From assembly GCA_910587665.1 (NCBI GenBank), contig CAJUMZ010000002.1:189269-253268 (forward strand): a DNA stretch of 64,000 nucleotides, written 5' to 3'. Source of the DNA: an uncultured Muribaculum sp. (GTDB lineage: Bacteria; Bacteroidota; Bacteroidia; Bacteroidales; Muribaculaceae). Below, piece by piece: positions 8,654-16,572 of the stretch (position 1 is the first letter of the stretch; each line of letters starts with the position of its first letter). The notes beneath the pieces were generated by a model. The model searched no databases and was not told where the DNA came from. It saw only the letters and a list, made by a program, of their open reading frames with translations. Position numbers and translations under genes: made by a program.

Positions 8654-8759
8654 GCGGTCGACCTCCCGGTCGCCCCTACACATAGCATGGAATAGAATAT
8701 TTCGAGTATGACAAAATGTGACTCAACAAAAACGTAGGGGCGACCGGTAGGTCTCCCGC
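8654..8759. repeat. Inverted pair of a dispersed GTAGGGGCGACCGG repeat
   Basis: Two 26-nt arms, 8654-8679 and 8734-8759, are near-perfect reverse complements (three mismatches) around a 54-nt spacer. The core of each arm is GTAGGGGCGACCGG read outward or inward. The same core recurs at 11450 and as a second inverted pair at 29827-29906, always between genes. It may also terminate transcription of the GH28 gene, though there is no T tract. Confidence 0.8.
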
Positions 8760-8806
8760 ACTCGCAATTGCAATTCGAAATATTGCTATACTGACAGTGT
8801 ATCAGA

Positions 8807-9217
8807 TCACTTTGTTGTCACTGTAAGTGTCAGCGAGCGACCTGCCTCCGAATAGCTCTCGGTGACATAAGTCCCTTTGCATGTGACAGTCTTGCCATCA
8901 ACCGACTTGTTGCCGGTGATTTCATAGCAATCGTCGCCCTCAGTCATCTCAACAGGAACGGTCAGCGATGCAACGCCCGGCACGATATTGTTTAGTGTCA
9001 GTATATCGTTGCCCTTCTTTTCCGGATCAACGGTCAACTTAACCTCACCAGAAGTGACGGCATCACCATCTACAGTACATATCAAAGCCGACTCGCCACC
9101 GGGAGTAAATGTGCCTGACAGATAACTTACATAGGTAGGCTCCTTATCACCCTTGCTACAAGAATACACCAAGCAACTCAACAAAGCAAGTACAAGTAAC
9201 AGACTTCCTTTTTTCAT
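8807..9217 (-). CDS. Small lipoprotein, possibly DUF4925-like
   Basis: A 136-residue protein with a lipoprotein signal (MKKGSLLLVLALLSCLVYSC), where Cys20 is the probable acylation site. The mature part is beta-rich, with YLSGTFTPGGESALICTVDG, a run of alternating polar and hydrophobic strands, and a C-terminus SLTLTVTTK. The pattern recalls single-domain surface lipoproteins of Bacteroidota (DUF4925 or BACON-like), but I cannot assign a family with confidence. It stands alone: a repeat element lies downstream and about 470 bp of AT-rich DNA upstream. A TACATTTG element at 9369-9376 on this strand could be its -7 box, which would imply a leader of about 145 nt. Confidence 0.7.
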   Translation of the reverse strand: MKKGSLLLVLALLSCLVYSCSKGDKEPTYVSYLSGTFTPGGESALICTVDGDAVTSGEVKLTVDPEKKGNDILTLNNIVPGVASLTVPVEMTEGDDCYEITGNKSVDGKTVTCKGTYVTESYSEAGRSLTLTVTTK

Positions 9218-9689
9218 AACATAAAATTTAAATTAATATTTATCAATGAGCGGGAATAGTCCCGTTTTCAATATTCTCTAATGTCACAATGCGGAATCGA
9301 ATGATTGGTACTCTTCGCTACATGCAGTAAAAACCGATGCAAAAGAAATTCCCACCGCTTTTCTTGCACAAATGTATAAACTCTAACCCAAAGTTTAGTT
9401 TAAAATTACTGAATATATCCTTTATTTTATTTAAATTCAATATTTAACTCATTATTTATAATAAATAGTTTAACCTAAGATAAATTTTCAAAAACAATAC
9501 TCACATCCAATGCCAATAAGGAAATATTTGTTAAAACCGACCTTATAACTGCCCATCAAGAGATAATTTCCCAAACATCTTTATCTTCAAGCTGTTTACG
9601 CTGATAACATATCTGATCAACTGTGACAGCTAACTCTGATGATAATTTACATCTTGGCTGAAGGATATTTGTCAATAGTTTTCAACAAG
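9218..9689. other. AT-rich intergenic region without a recognised gene
   Basis: About 470 bp, clearly richer in A and T than its surroundings. It contains a possible minus-strand -7 element (TACATTTG, 9369-9376) for the lipoprotein gene, and a small hairpin CGGGA-ATAG-TCCCG followed by TTTT at 9251-9268 that would act on the plus strand, where no gene is present. I found no supported ORF or RNA. The composition shift beside a decayed gene suggests an insertion or deletion boundary. Confidence 0.6.
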
Positions 9690-9975
9690 TTAGCCTGAGT
9701 TACCAAAAGAATTGTATGGCTCGGGATTGTCGCTTCTTACCCATGTGGCAAAGCGACCACGATTGCCACCCTTGGTATGAGTATAGAACCGGCACCAATC
9801 GTGTAGGCACTCTCCAAAGTCGCGACCACGGAGCAAGGCATCGGCTATAGCGATGGTGCAGGCAGTGTCGTCAGCGAAGTTGGCTTCGACCGGGAAAAGG
9901 TCAAAGTTGTAGTCGTTTGTGGGATGGAATTCGTAGGAGGAACCCCTCAATGTCACCGATGATTGCCCCTAACAT
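9690..9975 (-). pseudogene. Truncated, frameshifted ADP-ribosylglycohydrolase
   Basis: The ATG at 9975-9973 starts MLGAIIGDI, the conserved beginning of DraG/ADP-ribosylglycohydrolase proteins. After about ten codons the frame is broken by what looks like one extra base near 9955; the next frame continues with SSYEFHPTNDYNFDLFP, NFADDTACTIAIADALLRG and FATWVRSDNPEPYNSFGN. The sequence then stops (TAA at 9690-9692) after about 95 residues, where relatives run on for 150 or more residues including the second metal-binding Asp pair. The gene is therefore truncated as well as frameshifted. It lies 11 bp after the NADAR gene in the same direction, as the third cistron of the operon. Confidence 0.85.
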
Positions 9976-9986
9976 AGCGTTGAGTA

Positions 9987-10526
9987 TTAGATGTTTCGAA
10001 TTATTTCTCTGACCTCCATAAGGGCGAACCCAAGGATGTTTGTTCCTTTCCAGTGTTCGGGCTTGGGTGCATCGAGCGAGAATTCATCAAGTCCGATCCC
10101 CCAAATATTATCCTTGGGGCTTGCCTCTACAAGGATTTTGTCGCCGGTCGATAGAATATATTCTTTCAGATCTTCATTCTGAGAGAACTTCTCATAGTTG
10201 CCACGGACAGAAATCTGCTGGCGCACCTTTGCCCAAACGGCATCGTCATAACCATGCACCTGACGACCAAGTTTCTTGATGACCTTCTGATTGGATTCGC
10301 TCATTATCTTGGCTTCGACTTCTTCGTCGCCAAAGAGACGCGCCTTCTCTGCCATCAGGAACTGTTCCATGCAGTTGTAGCAATGACCGTCAACAATGAA
10401 TGGACGGCTATACCATTGGCTGAGACAATTCTTGCCAATTTCGGTCTTGCGGTCAGTGTGACCCCAAAAGAAGACGAAATCCTCTTTACCAAGATTCGTA
10501 CCTATTAAATCTTTTACGGTTATCAT
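9987..10526 (-). CDS. NADAR family protein (YbiA-like)
   Basis: A 179-residue protein with the NADAR fold. Visible family motifs are DFVFFWGH near residue 17, LSQWYSRPFIVDG, NCMEQFLMAEKARLFGD (about 52-68), the VWAKVRQ helix, LVEASPKDNIWGIG (about 135) and the C-terminal GTNILGFALMEVR. NADAR proteins process ADP-ribose linkages; YbiA is an N-glycosidase acting on riboflavin-pathway intermediates, and some members remove ADP-ribose from guanine in DNA. Which applies here is not visible. It begins two bases after the Nudix regulator gene ends and precedes a decayed ADP-ribosylglycohydrolase, which favours an ADP-ribose role over a riboflavin role. Confidence 0.92.
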   Translation of the reverse strand: MITVKDLIGTNLGKEDFVFFWGHTDRKTEIGKNCLSQWYSRPFIVDGHCYNCMEQFLMAEKARLFGDEEVEAKIMSESNQKVIKKLGRQVHGYDDAVWAKVRQQISVRGNYEKFSQNEDLKEYILSTGDKILVEASPKDNIWGIGLDEFSLDAPKPEHWKGTNILGFALMEVREIIRNI

Positions 10527-10528
10527 AT

Positions 10529-11233
10529 TCAGAATTCAAGGCGGAAGCCTTTCTTTTTAAGTTCCTCGTATTTATCGGGATTGAAACTGTATTTTACGGG
10601 TATACGGGCAGGAGTGTCGGCAGGACGTTCCTCTGACTCGATAAGCATTCCCAGTTTATTCATCTTCTTATAGAAGTTGCGGCGGTCGAACTTTACTTCA
10701 AGAATTGCCTCATAGAGGTTCTTGAGTTCAGTCATAGTAAACACCTTGGGAAGCAGTTCGAAACCGACCGGTTCGAAGCAGATACGCTCCTTAAGGGCCT
10801 GAAATGCAAGACGAAGGATGCGGTCATGATCAAATGCCAGAGATGGAATCTCATTGAGCGCAAACCAATGCGCATTGCTTGCATCGTCTCCTCCCTTTAC
10901 TTCCGATATCTTAACCAACGCATAGTAAGCCACAGTTACCACTCTTTCACGAGGGTCACGGCCAACTGCACTGAAGGTGTGGAATTGTCGGACGTCCACG
11001 CTATCGAGACCTGTCTCTTCCCTAAGTTCTCGACGGGCACATTCATCCGTGGTCTCATCAATATTCATGAAACCGCCGGGAAAAGCCCAGCGTCCCTTGT
11101 AAGGCTCAATACCTCGTTGAATGAGCAAGACCTTGAGAGCCAATCCGTCAAATCCGAATATCACACAGTCGCATGTAAGTGCCGGATGTGGAAACTTGTA
11201 ACAGTATTGATTGTCTTGATTGTCTTGATTCAT
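10529..11233 (-). CDS. Nudix domain plus winged helix, NrtR-type regulator
   Basis: A 234-residue protein. The N-terminal Nudix domain has GRWAFPGGFMNIDET and the box residues RRELREETGL (about 68-77). In NrtR regulators this domain binds ADP-ribose or a related NAD product rather than hydrolysing it well. The C-terminal 80 residues (ELLPKVFTMTELKNLYEAIL, RRNFYKKMNKLGMLI) are the winged-helix DNA-binding domain of this family. NrtR proteins repress NAD-related genes; the Bacteroides paralogue AraR regulates arabinose use. It is first in an operon with NADAR and ADP-ribosylglycohydrolase, and two palindromes flank its promoter, so autoregulation in response to ADP-ribose is the natural reading. 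Confidence 0.9.
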   Translation of the reverse strand: MNQDNQDNQYCYKFPHPALTCDCVIFGFDGLALKVLLIQRGIEPYKGRWAFPGGFMNIDETTDECARRELREETGLDSVDVRQFHTFSAVGRDPRERVVTVAYYALVKISEVKGGDDASNAHWFALNEIPSLAFDHDRILRLAFQALKERICFEPVGFELLPKVFTMTELKNLYEAILEVKFDRRNFYKKMNKLGMLIESEERPADTPARIPVKYSFNPDKYEELKKKGFRLEF

Positions 11234-11239
11234 AATTCT

Positions 11240-11254
11240 GCGTATTTATGACGC
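11240..11254. promoter_or_regulatory. Operator 1: GCGT-N7-ACGC beside the Nudix start
   Basis: GCGTATTTATGACGC has 4-nt palindromic ends and a 7-nt centre. It begins at the last base of the -7 box (11254) and covers the expected transcription start, a position where a bound protein would block transcription. Its ends and spacing match the second site 53 bp away. Confidence 0.65.
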
Positions 11255-11284
11255 AAAATAACAAAGTATTTTTGGATGCAACAA
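11254..11284 (-). promoter_or_regulatory. Promoter of the Nudix-NADAR operon
   Basis: On the minus strand TTG (11284-11282), a 20-bp spacer and TTATTTTG (11261-11254) match the Bacteroidota promoter with one mismatch in the -7 box. It lies exactly between the two GCGT-N7-ACGC palindromes. Confidence 0.6.
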
Positions 11285-11292
11285 TATTTTTC

Positions 11293-11307
11293 GCGTAAAA
11301 TTTACGC
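11293..11307. promoter_or_regulatory. Operator 2: perfect palindrome GCGTAAAATTTACGC
   Basis: A 15-bp perfect palindrome (seven-nt arms, one central base) placed eight bases upstream of the -33 element. Centre-to-centre distance to operator 1 is 53 bp, close to five helical turns, so dimers at both sites would sit on one face of the DNA. Confidence 0.68.
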
Positions 11308-11449
11308 ATCGAGACAAAAAAAATTCCACCCGTTGAAACGTTTGGCATAGCATTCCGAGCCGTTTCCACGGATTATCTGAAGAATCTTTGATTTGTCAAG
11401 CAACTTTAAGTCCCTATTACACGAATGACAAAATATAATTCAGCAAAAT

Positions 11450-11477
11450 GTAGGGGCGACCGGTCGGTCGACTGCGG
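11450..11477. repeat. Single copy of the dispersed GTAGGGGCGACCGG repeat
   Basis: Same core as the arms at 8734 and 29881. Similarity to the 8734 copy extends about 35 bp to the left (ATGACAAAAT... and ...CAAAA before the core), so a longer element is shared. No inverted partner was seen nearby. Confidence 0.75.
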
Positions 11478-11489
11478 TGCAACCGATGA

Positions 11490-11530
11490 GGGGACAAAGC
11501 AAAGCAGGCACCCGATGGGGGATGCCTGCT
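11490..11530 (-). terminator. Terminator after rpmE2
   Basis: AGCAGGCA (11503-11510) and TGCCTGCT (11523-11530) form an 8-bp stem whose 12-base loop can pair further (CCC with GGG). On the minus strand it is followed by TTTGCTTTGTC, a weak U-rich tail. It lies 24 bp after the L31 stop codon. Confidence 0.65.
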
Positions 11531-11554
11531 CGTAAAAGGTAATGGAAAGAAAAA

Positions 11555-11812
11555 TTATTTTACTTTCTTGCGGTTGCCGTAGCGGCTCATGAACTTGTCG
11601 ACGCGACCTGCGGTGTCGACGAGCTTCTGCTTACCGGTGAAGAACGGGTGAGAAGAGCTGGTGATTTCAAGCTTTACCAGCGGATAAGTAACGCCGTCAA
11701 CATCGATAGTCTCCTTAGCGGCAACAGTCGAACGAGTGATGAAAATCTCGTCGTTTGACATATCTTTAAACACTACTTCGCGGTAGTTTGAGGGATGAAG
11801 ACCTTCTTTCAT
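11555..11812 (-). CDS. rpmE2: 50S ribosomal protein L31, type B
   Basis: An 85-residue L31. It has the type B features MKEGLHPSNYREVVFKDM, the SSSHPFFTGKQKLVDTAGRVDKF core and a basic end (RYGNRKKVK), and it lacks the CxxC zinc-binding cysteines of type A. The zinc-free form often replaces the zinc form under zinc limitation, but in many Bacteroidota it is the only L31, so regulation by zinc should not be assumed. It has its own promoter and terminator. Confidence 0.96.
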   Translation of the reverse strand: MKEGLHPSNYREVVFKDMSNDEIFITRSTVAAKETIDVDGVTYPLVKLEITSSSHPFFTGKQKLVDTAGRVDKFMSRYGNRKKVK

Positions 11813-11884
11813 ATCGGTTTATTTTTGTTTATTATTCAACTTGGTCAAAATCACGCTGGTAAGGCGCAAATTTGTAATGGCTTG

Positions 11885-11914
11885 CAAATTTACGCATTTC
11901 CTGCAACCTGACAA
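11885..11914 (-). promoter_or_regulatory. Promoter of rpmE2
   Basis: Minus-strand TTG (11914-11912, within TTTTG), a 19-bp spacer and TAAATTTG (11892-11885). The predicted leader is about 65 nt. Confidence 0.7.
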
Positions 11915-11934
11915 AACTTTATCCAAACTTTTTA

Positions 11935-13794
11935 TCACTCAAACTCCACAAGAGGCGCCTCGGTGCCTACAATATCGTCGGGCTTGACGAAGATACGCTT
12001 GATGACAGCCTCTTTTTCAGCCTCGACATCATTTTCCATCTTCATCGCCTCATAGACAAGGATTACATCACCGGGCTTCACCTTGTCGCCGGGCTTGAAG
12101 TTGACTTCAAGTACCTTTCCTCCCATCGGGGCGGAAAGCACCTCACCGGTGATAGGCTCGTTGTCTACCGGCTTCTCTTCAGACTTGGCGGCAGCCTCAG
12201 CCTTCGCCTTGTCGGCGTTAGCTTTCTCCCACTCCTCTGCGCGACGGCGCTTCAGGAATCCGTTTGCCACGGTGGGAAGCAGTTCGAGGAGCAGGTATTC
12301 TTCATCGTTGGATGCGAGCTTCACGTCGCCATATTCGGGGAGCACGGGGTTTTCGGGCTTCTTGTATTTCGACACGTCATAAGCCTTTTCCTCGGGCGAG
12401 CCGGTGATCTTGGCGCGGAACTCAGGATCAATAGCCACGGGTGTGTGACCGTATTCGCCCTTAACGAGCGAAATAAACTGATTGGAGGGATTGGAGTAGT
12501 CGGGATTGCCTTTCTTGCGGTCGAGAGCAACGCTGACTGCCTGGCTGCCCACAATCTGACTCGTAGGGGTAACCAACGGCACAAGACCGGCATCGCGGCG
12601 CACCTTCGGGATAAGGCGCATGGCATCGTCAAGCAGATCCTCAGCCTGAAGAGCCTTAAGCTGCGCCACCATATTGGAATACATTCCGCCGGGTACCTCC
12701 GCCTCCTTAACAAGGAGATTGGGTTTGGGGAAGCCGAAATATGCCTCGATGGAGTGACATGCGTCGAGGAGCGCCTCCTCATCATTAGCCTTTGCAGCAC
12801 GGATAGCACGGTCAAACTGCTCGTCAACATCGGCGGGGAGCTTGTCGGTAAGCGGATCGAACTCTCTGGGGAAGCTCTTCACAAGATCGAAATCATGCAG
12901 TTCCTCACGCACCGAGCGCAACTCCTTGCGTATCTTGCCTACAGCCTCCATGTTGACCTCAACCTCGATACCGAGCTTGCGGGCAAACACATAGATCAGC
13001 TCAAGCGCGGGAGCGGCGGAACCGCCGCCAAACCACCAAATGTTGGTGTCAAGTATATCCACTCCGTGAATCATCGCCATGAGCGAAGAAGCGAGTCCGT
13101 AGCCGGGCGTACAGTGGGTATGGAAATCAACGGGCACTTTCAACGCGGCCTTGAGCTTAGGCATGATCGAGGCTATGCGCGAGGGGTTGACAAGACCCGC
13201 CATATCCTTCAGCGTGATGATCTTTGCGCCGTAAGCCTCCATAACCACAGCCTTGTCGACGAAATACTCATCAGTGAATATCTTTTCCGGCTTCTTGGCA
13301 AACAGGCGGGCGAAGAACCCGGAGGGCTGTTCCTCCTTGGGATCTACCGTATAGCACACCGCACCGTCGGGAATGCCGCCAAGCTCGTTGATCATGCGTA
13401 TCGACTCCTTGACATTGTCAAGGTCGTTGAGCGCATCAAATATGCGCATCACGTTAAGACCGTTCTTGATAGCCTCCTTGTAGAAGCCTTCAAGCACCGA
13501 GTCGGGATAAGGCACGTAACCGAAGAGATTCCTGCCTCGCGAAAGAGCCGACAGGAGCGACTTCCCTTTCATCGCCTCGCTTGCCTTGCGGAGGCGTTCC
13601 CAGGGCGACTCGTCGAGATAGCGCATAACCGAGTCGGGGACTGCGCCACCCCACACTTCCATTATATAAAAACCGGCATTTTCATAAAGCGGCAAAAGCC
13701 GGTCGATACTTGATTGGGTCATGCGCGTGGCAAAAAGAGACTGCTGCCCGTCGCGCATCGTGAGATCACGAATTTTCAATTTCTTCTGTTCCAT
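11935..13794 (-). CDS. oadA: Biotin-dependent carboxyltransferase (OadA / pyruvate carboxylase subunit B type)
   Basis: A 619-residue protein of three parts: the carboxyltransferase barrel with RDGQQSLFATR near residue 14 and metal ligands in KDMAGL and DFHTHCTPGYG; the conserved carboxylase domain (PGGMYSNM, TPTSQIVGSQAV); an Ala/Lys/Glu linker; and a C-terminal biotinyl domain with EAMKMEN, where Lys585 carries biotin. It transfers carboxylate between oxaloacetate and biotin, either in a sodium-pumping decarboxylase or as the B subunit of a two-part pyruvate carboxylase. No oadB/oadG or biotin carboxylase gene lies beside it, so the direction is undecided. A TAACTTTG box precedes it. Confidence 0.93.
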   Translation of the reverse strand: MEQKKLKIRDLTMRDGQQSLFATRMTQSSIDRLLPLYENAGFYIMEVWGGAVPDSVMRYLDESPWERLRKASEAMKGKSLLSALSRGRNLFGYVPYPDSVLEGFYKEAIKNGLNVMRIFDALNDLDNVKESIRMINELGGIPDGAVCYTVDPKEEQPSGFFARLFAKKPEKIFTDEYFVDKAVVMEAYGAKIITLKDMAGLVNPSRIASIMPKLKAALKVPVDFHTHCTPGYGLASSLMAMIHGVDILDTNIWWFGGGSAAPALELIYVFARKLGIEVEVNMEAVGKIRKELRSVREELHDFDLVKSFPREFDPLTDKLPADVDEQFDRAIRAAKANDEEALLDACHSIEAYFGFPKPNLLVKEAEVPGGMYSNMVAQLKALQAEDLLDDAMRLIPKVRRDAGLVPLVTPTSQIVGSQAVSVALDRKKGNPDYSNPSNQFISLVKGEYGHTPVAIDPEFRAKITGSPEEKAYDVSKYKKPENPVLPEYGDVKLASNDEEYLLLELLPTVANGFLKRRRAEEWEKANADKAKAEAAAKSEEKPVDNEPITGEVLSAPMGGKVLEVNFKPGDKVKPGDVILVYEAMKMENDVEAEKEAVIKRIFVKPDDIVGTEAPLVEFE

Positions 13795-13836
13795 ACCTTA
13801 AAAAACGATAAGTTACAAGGTTATATTTAAGGCTGG

Positions 13837-13844
13837 CAAAGTTA
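13837..13844 (-). promoter_or_regulatory. -7 element upstream of the carboxyltransferase gene
   Basis: Minus-strand TAACTTTG, a full match to TAnnTTTG, 43 bp before the start codon. The -33 position reads TTTCC rather than TTTG, so only half of the promoter is well supported. Confidence 0.5.
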
Positions 13845-13916
13845 ACTGAAAATAGTTAATTATGGAAATTTATCCTTAATTATTTACCCGCGCGTCGCCG
13901 CGACCGCAAGGTCCGA

Positions 13917-16298
13917 TCAGTCAAGCACTCCTTCGATGCTCTCCTGGGTGGAATCGGACTCGTCGACAAACTCACCGTAATACTCCTTGGCGCAGAGGTC
14001 AAGGTCGGCGGGAAAATCAAATTTAACATCCTGGGCATAAGGGAGTGTAGGGTCATCGTAGACCTTTTTCATATACAAGCCGTAGATCGGAAGAGCCATC
14101 GACGCACCCTGACCCATCGCCATACCGTTGAAATGGATATAGCGCTCCTCACCGCCTACCCACACGCCCGACACAAGTTGCGGGGTAAATCCCATGAACC
14201 AACCGTCGGAATTGGAGTTGGTCGTACCGGTCTTGCCTCCCATCTGCGCCGTAAGGGCGTAGGGAGCGCGACGCAGGCGGTTACCCGTACCGCCGTCGAC
14301 CACATTGAGCAGGATGGAGAGTATCTTGTAATACGCCTCCGAGCTTATCACCTCGGTGTGCTGCGGGGCAAACTCCGAAATTATATTGCCGTTATTATCA
14401 GCAATCGCCGTCACAAACATCGGGTCGACGCGCATGCCCTTGTTGGCAAACGCCGAATAAGCCGTTACCATCTCCTTCACCGACACGTCGCAAGGACCGA
14501 GACAGAGCGCAATCACAGGGTCAAGATGGTTGGTGATGCCGAAATTGTGCATGTTGCGCACCAGTGTAGCCGGCGACAGCTGACTCATCAAGCGAGCCGA
14601 AATCCAGTTGTTTGAATTGGTGAGCGCCCAGCGGATGTCGACCATCTCACCTACCCTCGCGCTGCCGGCATTTCGTGGTGCCCACGGGCGACCCACCTCA
14701 TCATAGATGACGGGTTGCTCGTTAAGGAACTGGTCACACGGCGTGTAGCCCTCCTCCATCGCATAGGTGTAAAGAAACGGCTTTATCGTAGAGCCGATCT
14801 GACGACGCCCGGTCGACACCATGTCATATTGGAAAAACGCGAAATTCGGACCGCCGACATATGCCTTGACATGACCCGTCACCGGATCCATCGACATAAA
14901 TCCGGCACGGAGGAAATGCTTGTTGTACAATAGCGAGTCAAGCGGGGTCATCACAGTGTCGACAGTCCCGGAATAAGAGAACACTTTCATCTCCACCGGA
15001 GTGTTGAACGCCTTGGTAATCTCTTCCTCTGAATGTCCCGCCTTTTTCATCGTGTACCAACGGTCGCTCTGCTTCATCGCCTTATTGACGAGGGCGTCAA
15101 GCTGCGACGCTGTAAGCTCCTGACGATTGGTGGTGTAAGGCGCGCCCTTCACCCCTTTCTTCTCACGGAAAAAACTCGGCTGCAATGTCTTGCCGAGATG
15201 CTGCACCACCGCATCCTCGGCATAACGCTGCATACGCGAGTCGATGGTGGTGTATATCTTCAGGCCGTCGGTATAGATATCGTATTTCGAGCCGTCGGGC
15301 TTGGGATTTTTCTCGATCCACCCGAAAAGCGGGTTGGTCTCCCACGCGATCGAGTCGTCGACAAACTTCTGTTTCTCCCATCCGTGATAATCCGACCTCA
15401 CAGGCTTCTTGGCCCTGAGTACACGGCGCAATTCCTCACGGAAATAAGGTGCGAGACCCTCCTTGTGATCAACCTTATGAAAGTCAAGCACAAGCGGGAG
15501 TTGCTTGAGCGAGTCAAGTTCAGCCTTGGTGAGCATATCGTTTTTGTACATCTGCTCCAGCACCACATTGCGGCGGTCGCGGGTGCGCTCCGGCTTCCTT
15601 ACCGGATTGTAATATGACGGATTCTTGACCATCCCGACAAGCGTCGCAGCCTCCTGAACGTTAAGATCCTTCGGGTCCTTGCCGAAATATACATAAGCCG
15701 CCGACTTTATGCCGACCGCATTGTAAAGGAAGTCAAACTGGTTGAGATACATCTTGATGATCTCATCCTTCGAGTAGCAGCGTTCAAGCTTGACCGCGAT
15801 CATCCACTCGATAGGTTTCTGAAGGGCGCGCTCGAGCAATCCCTCGGAAGAGGGGGAATAAAGCTGCTTTGCGAGCTGCTGGGTGATGGTGGAACCGCCG
15901 CCGGCATTTTTCTGATGCAACACAAGCGTCTTCACCGCCACACGCCCAAGAGCGCGGAGATCGATGCCCGAATGCTCCTCAAAGCGCGAATCTTCAGTGG
16001 CAATGAGCGCGTCTATCACATTCTGCGAAATGTCATCAAACTCCACATAAACCCTGTTGCCCGTATTGGCAAAATACCGGCCAAGCTCCTCTCCGTCGGC
16101 TGAATACACCACCGAGGCAAAGCGATCCTTCGGATTCTTAAGTTCCTCGATAGGTGGCATATAGCCGATCACCCCGTTATACACCAGGAAGAAAAAGAAA
16201 AACACTGCGCCGATTATGAATACAAACAGCGCCCACATAGCCGCGATAATGCCATTGGTGCTGCGTCTTGGTTTATCGTTATTGTTAGAATCGCTCAT
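13917..16298 (-). CDS. Class A penicillin-binding protein (PBP1A-like)
   Basis: A 793-residue bifunctional cell-wall synthase. A short cytoplasmic tail is followed by one membrane helix (about 17-40). The glycosyltransferase domain has the catalytic EDSRFEEHSGID at 102-113 and GGSTITQQLAKQLY. The transpeptidase domain has the active-site STIK motif near 502, SNN near 564 and KTGTT near 686. It polymerises lipid II and cross-links peptides on the periplasmic face. The end is acidic (DESDSTQESIEGVLD). It is a single-gene unit; the next plus-strand operon starts 270 bp upstream and divergently. Confidence 0.96.
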   Translation of the reverse strand: MSDSNNNDKPRRSTNGIIAAMWALFVFIIGAVFFFFFLVYNGVIGYMPPIEELKNPKDRFASVVYSADGEELGRYFANTGNRVYVEFDDISQNVIDALIATEDSRFEEHSGIDLRALGRVAVKTLVLHQKNAGGGSTITQQLAKQLYSPSSEGLLERALQKPIEWMIAVKLERCYSKDEIIKMYLNQFDFLYNAVGIKSAAYVYFGKDPKDLNVQEAATLVGMVKNPSYYNPVRKPERTRDRRNVVLEQMYKNDMLTKAELDSLKQLPLVLDFHKVDHKEGLAPYFREELRRVLRAKKPVRSDYHGWEKQKFVDDSIAWETNPLFGWIEKNPKPDGSKYDIYTDGLKIYTTIDSRMQRYAEDAVVQHLGKTLQPSFFREKKGVKGAPYTTNRQELTASQLDALVNKAMKQSDRWYTMKKAGHSEEEITKAFNTPVEMKVFSYSGTVDTVMTPLDSLLYNKHFLRAGFMSMDPVTGHVKAYVGGPNFAFFQYDMVSTGRRQIGSTIKPFLYTYAMEEGYTPCDQFLNEQPVIYDEVGRPWAPRNAGSARVGEMVDIRWALTNSNNWISARLMSQLSPATLVRNMHNFGITNHLDPVIALCLGPCDVSVKEMVTAYSAFANKGMRVDPMFVTAIADNNGNIISEFAPQHTEVISSEAYYKILSILLNVVDGGTGNRLRRAPYALTAQMGGKTGTTNSNSDGWFMGFTPQLVSGVWVGGEERYIHFNGMAMGQGASMALPIYGLYMKKVYDDPTLPYAQDVKFDFPADLDLCAKEYYGEFVDESDSTQESIEGVLD

Positions 16299-16317
16299 GT
16301 AAGAAGATTATTTGGCG

Positions 16318-16325
16318 CAAAGGTA
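16318..16325 (-). promoter_or_regulatory. -7 element upstream of the PBP1A gene
   Basis: Minus-strand TACCTTTG, a full TAnnTTTG match 20 bp before the ATG. A TTG lies upstream at 16344-16342, but the spacer is 16 bp, shorter than usual. Confidence 0.5.
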
Positions 16326-16431
16326 CACATTTATAGCAATTCAACGCCGCTTTAAATCCATAAAATTCAATAAACAGACTCCACTTATGGAAAATATTAC
16401 ATAAAATTACGCAGTCACCGCACATACAGTA

Positions 16432-16462
16432 TTGACAAAGTCAATTTTTGTTACTAACTTTG
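16432..16462 (+). promoter_or_regulatory. Promoter of the exopolysaccharide operon, with overlapping palindrome
   Basis: TTG at 16432-16434, a 20-bp spacer and TAACTTTG at 16455-16462 make a full Bacteroidota promoter. The -33 element is part of a palindrome TTGAC-AAA-GTCAA (16432-16444), a possible operator. The predicted leader is about 100 nt and includes a CTCC-GGGT-GGAG hairpin near 16536-16547. Confidence 0.7.
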
Positions 16463-16572
16463 TACATTTGACAGACCAATCTGCTGAAACTAACTATAAG
16501 TACCTTAACCGCGGCTCACTTGCCAACTCTCCGGGTGGAGCCCTACGGCATAATTTATGTACCTGACTATTG

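Noticed and set aside
8654..11477. The GTAGGGGCGACCGG repeats as a CRISPR array
   Set aside because: Copies are few, unevenly spaced and in inverted orientation, with no regular spacers and no cas genes.
12445..13713. A 422-codon open frame on the plus strand opposite the carboxyltransferase gene
   Set aside because: It is a shadow of the GC-rich minus-strand gene; its translation shows no family pattern and the minus-strand product is a complete, well-known enzyme.
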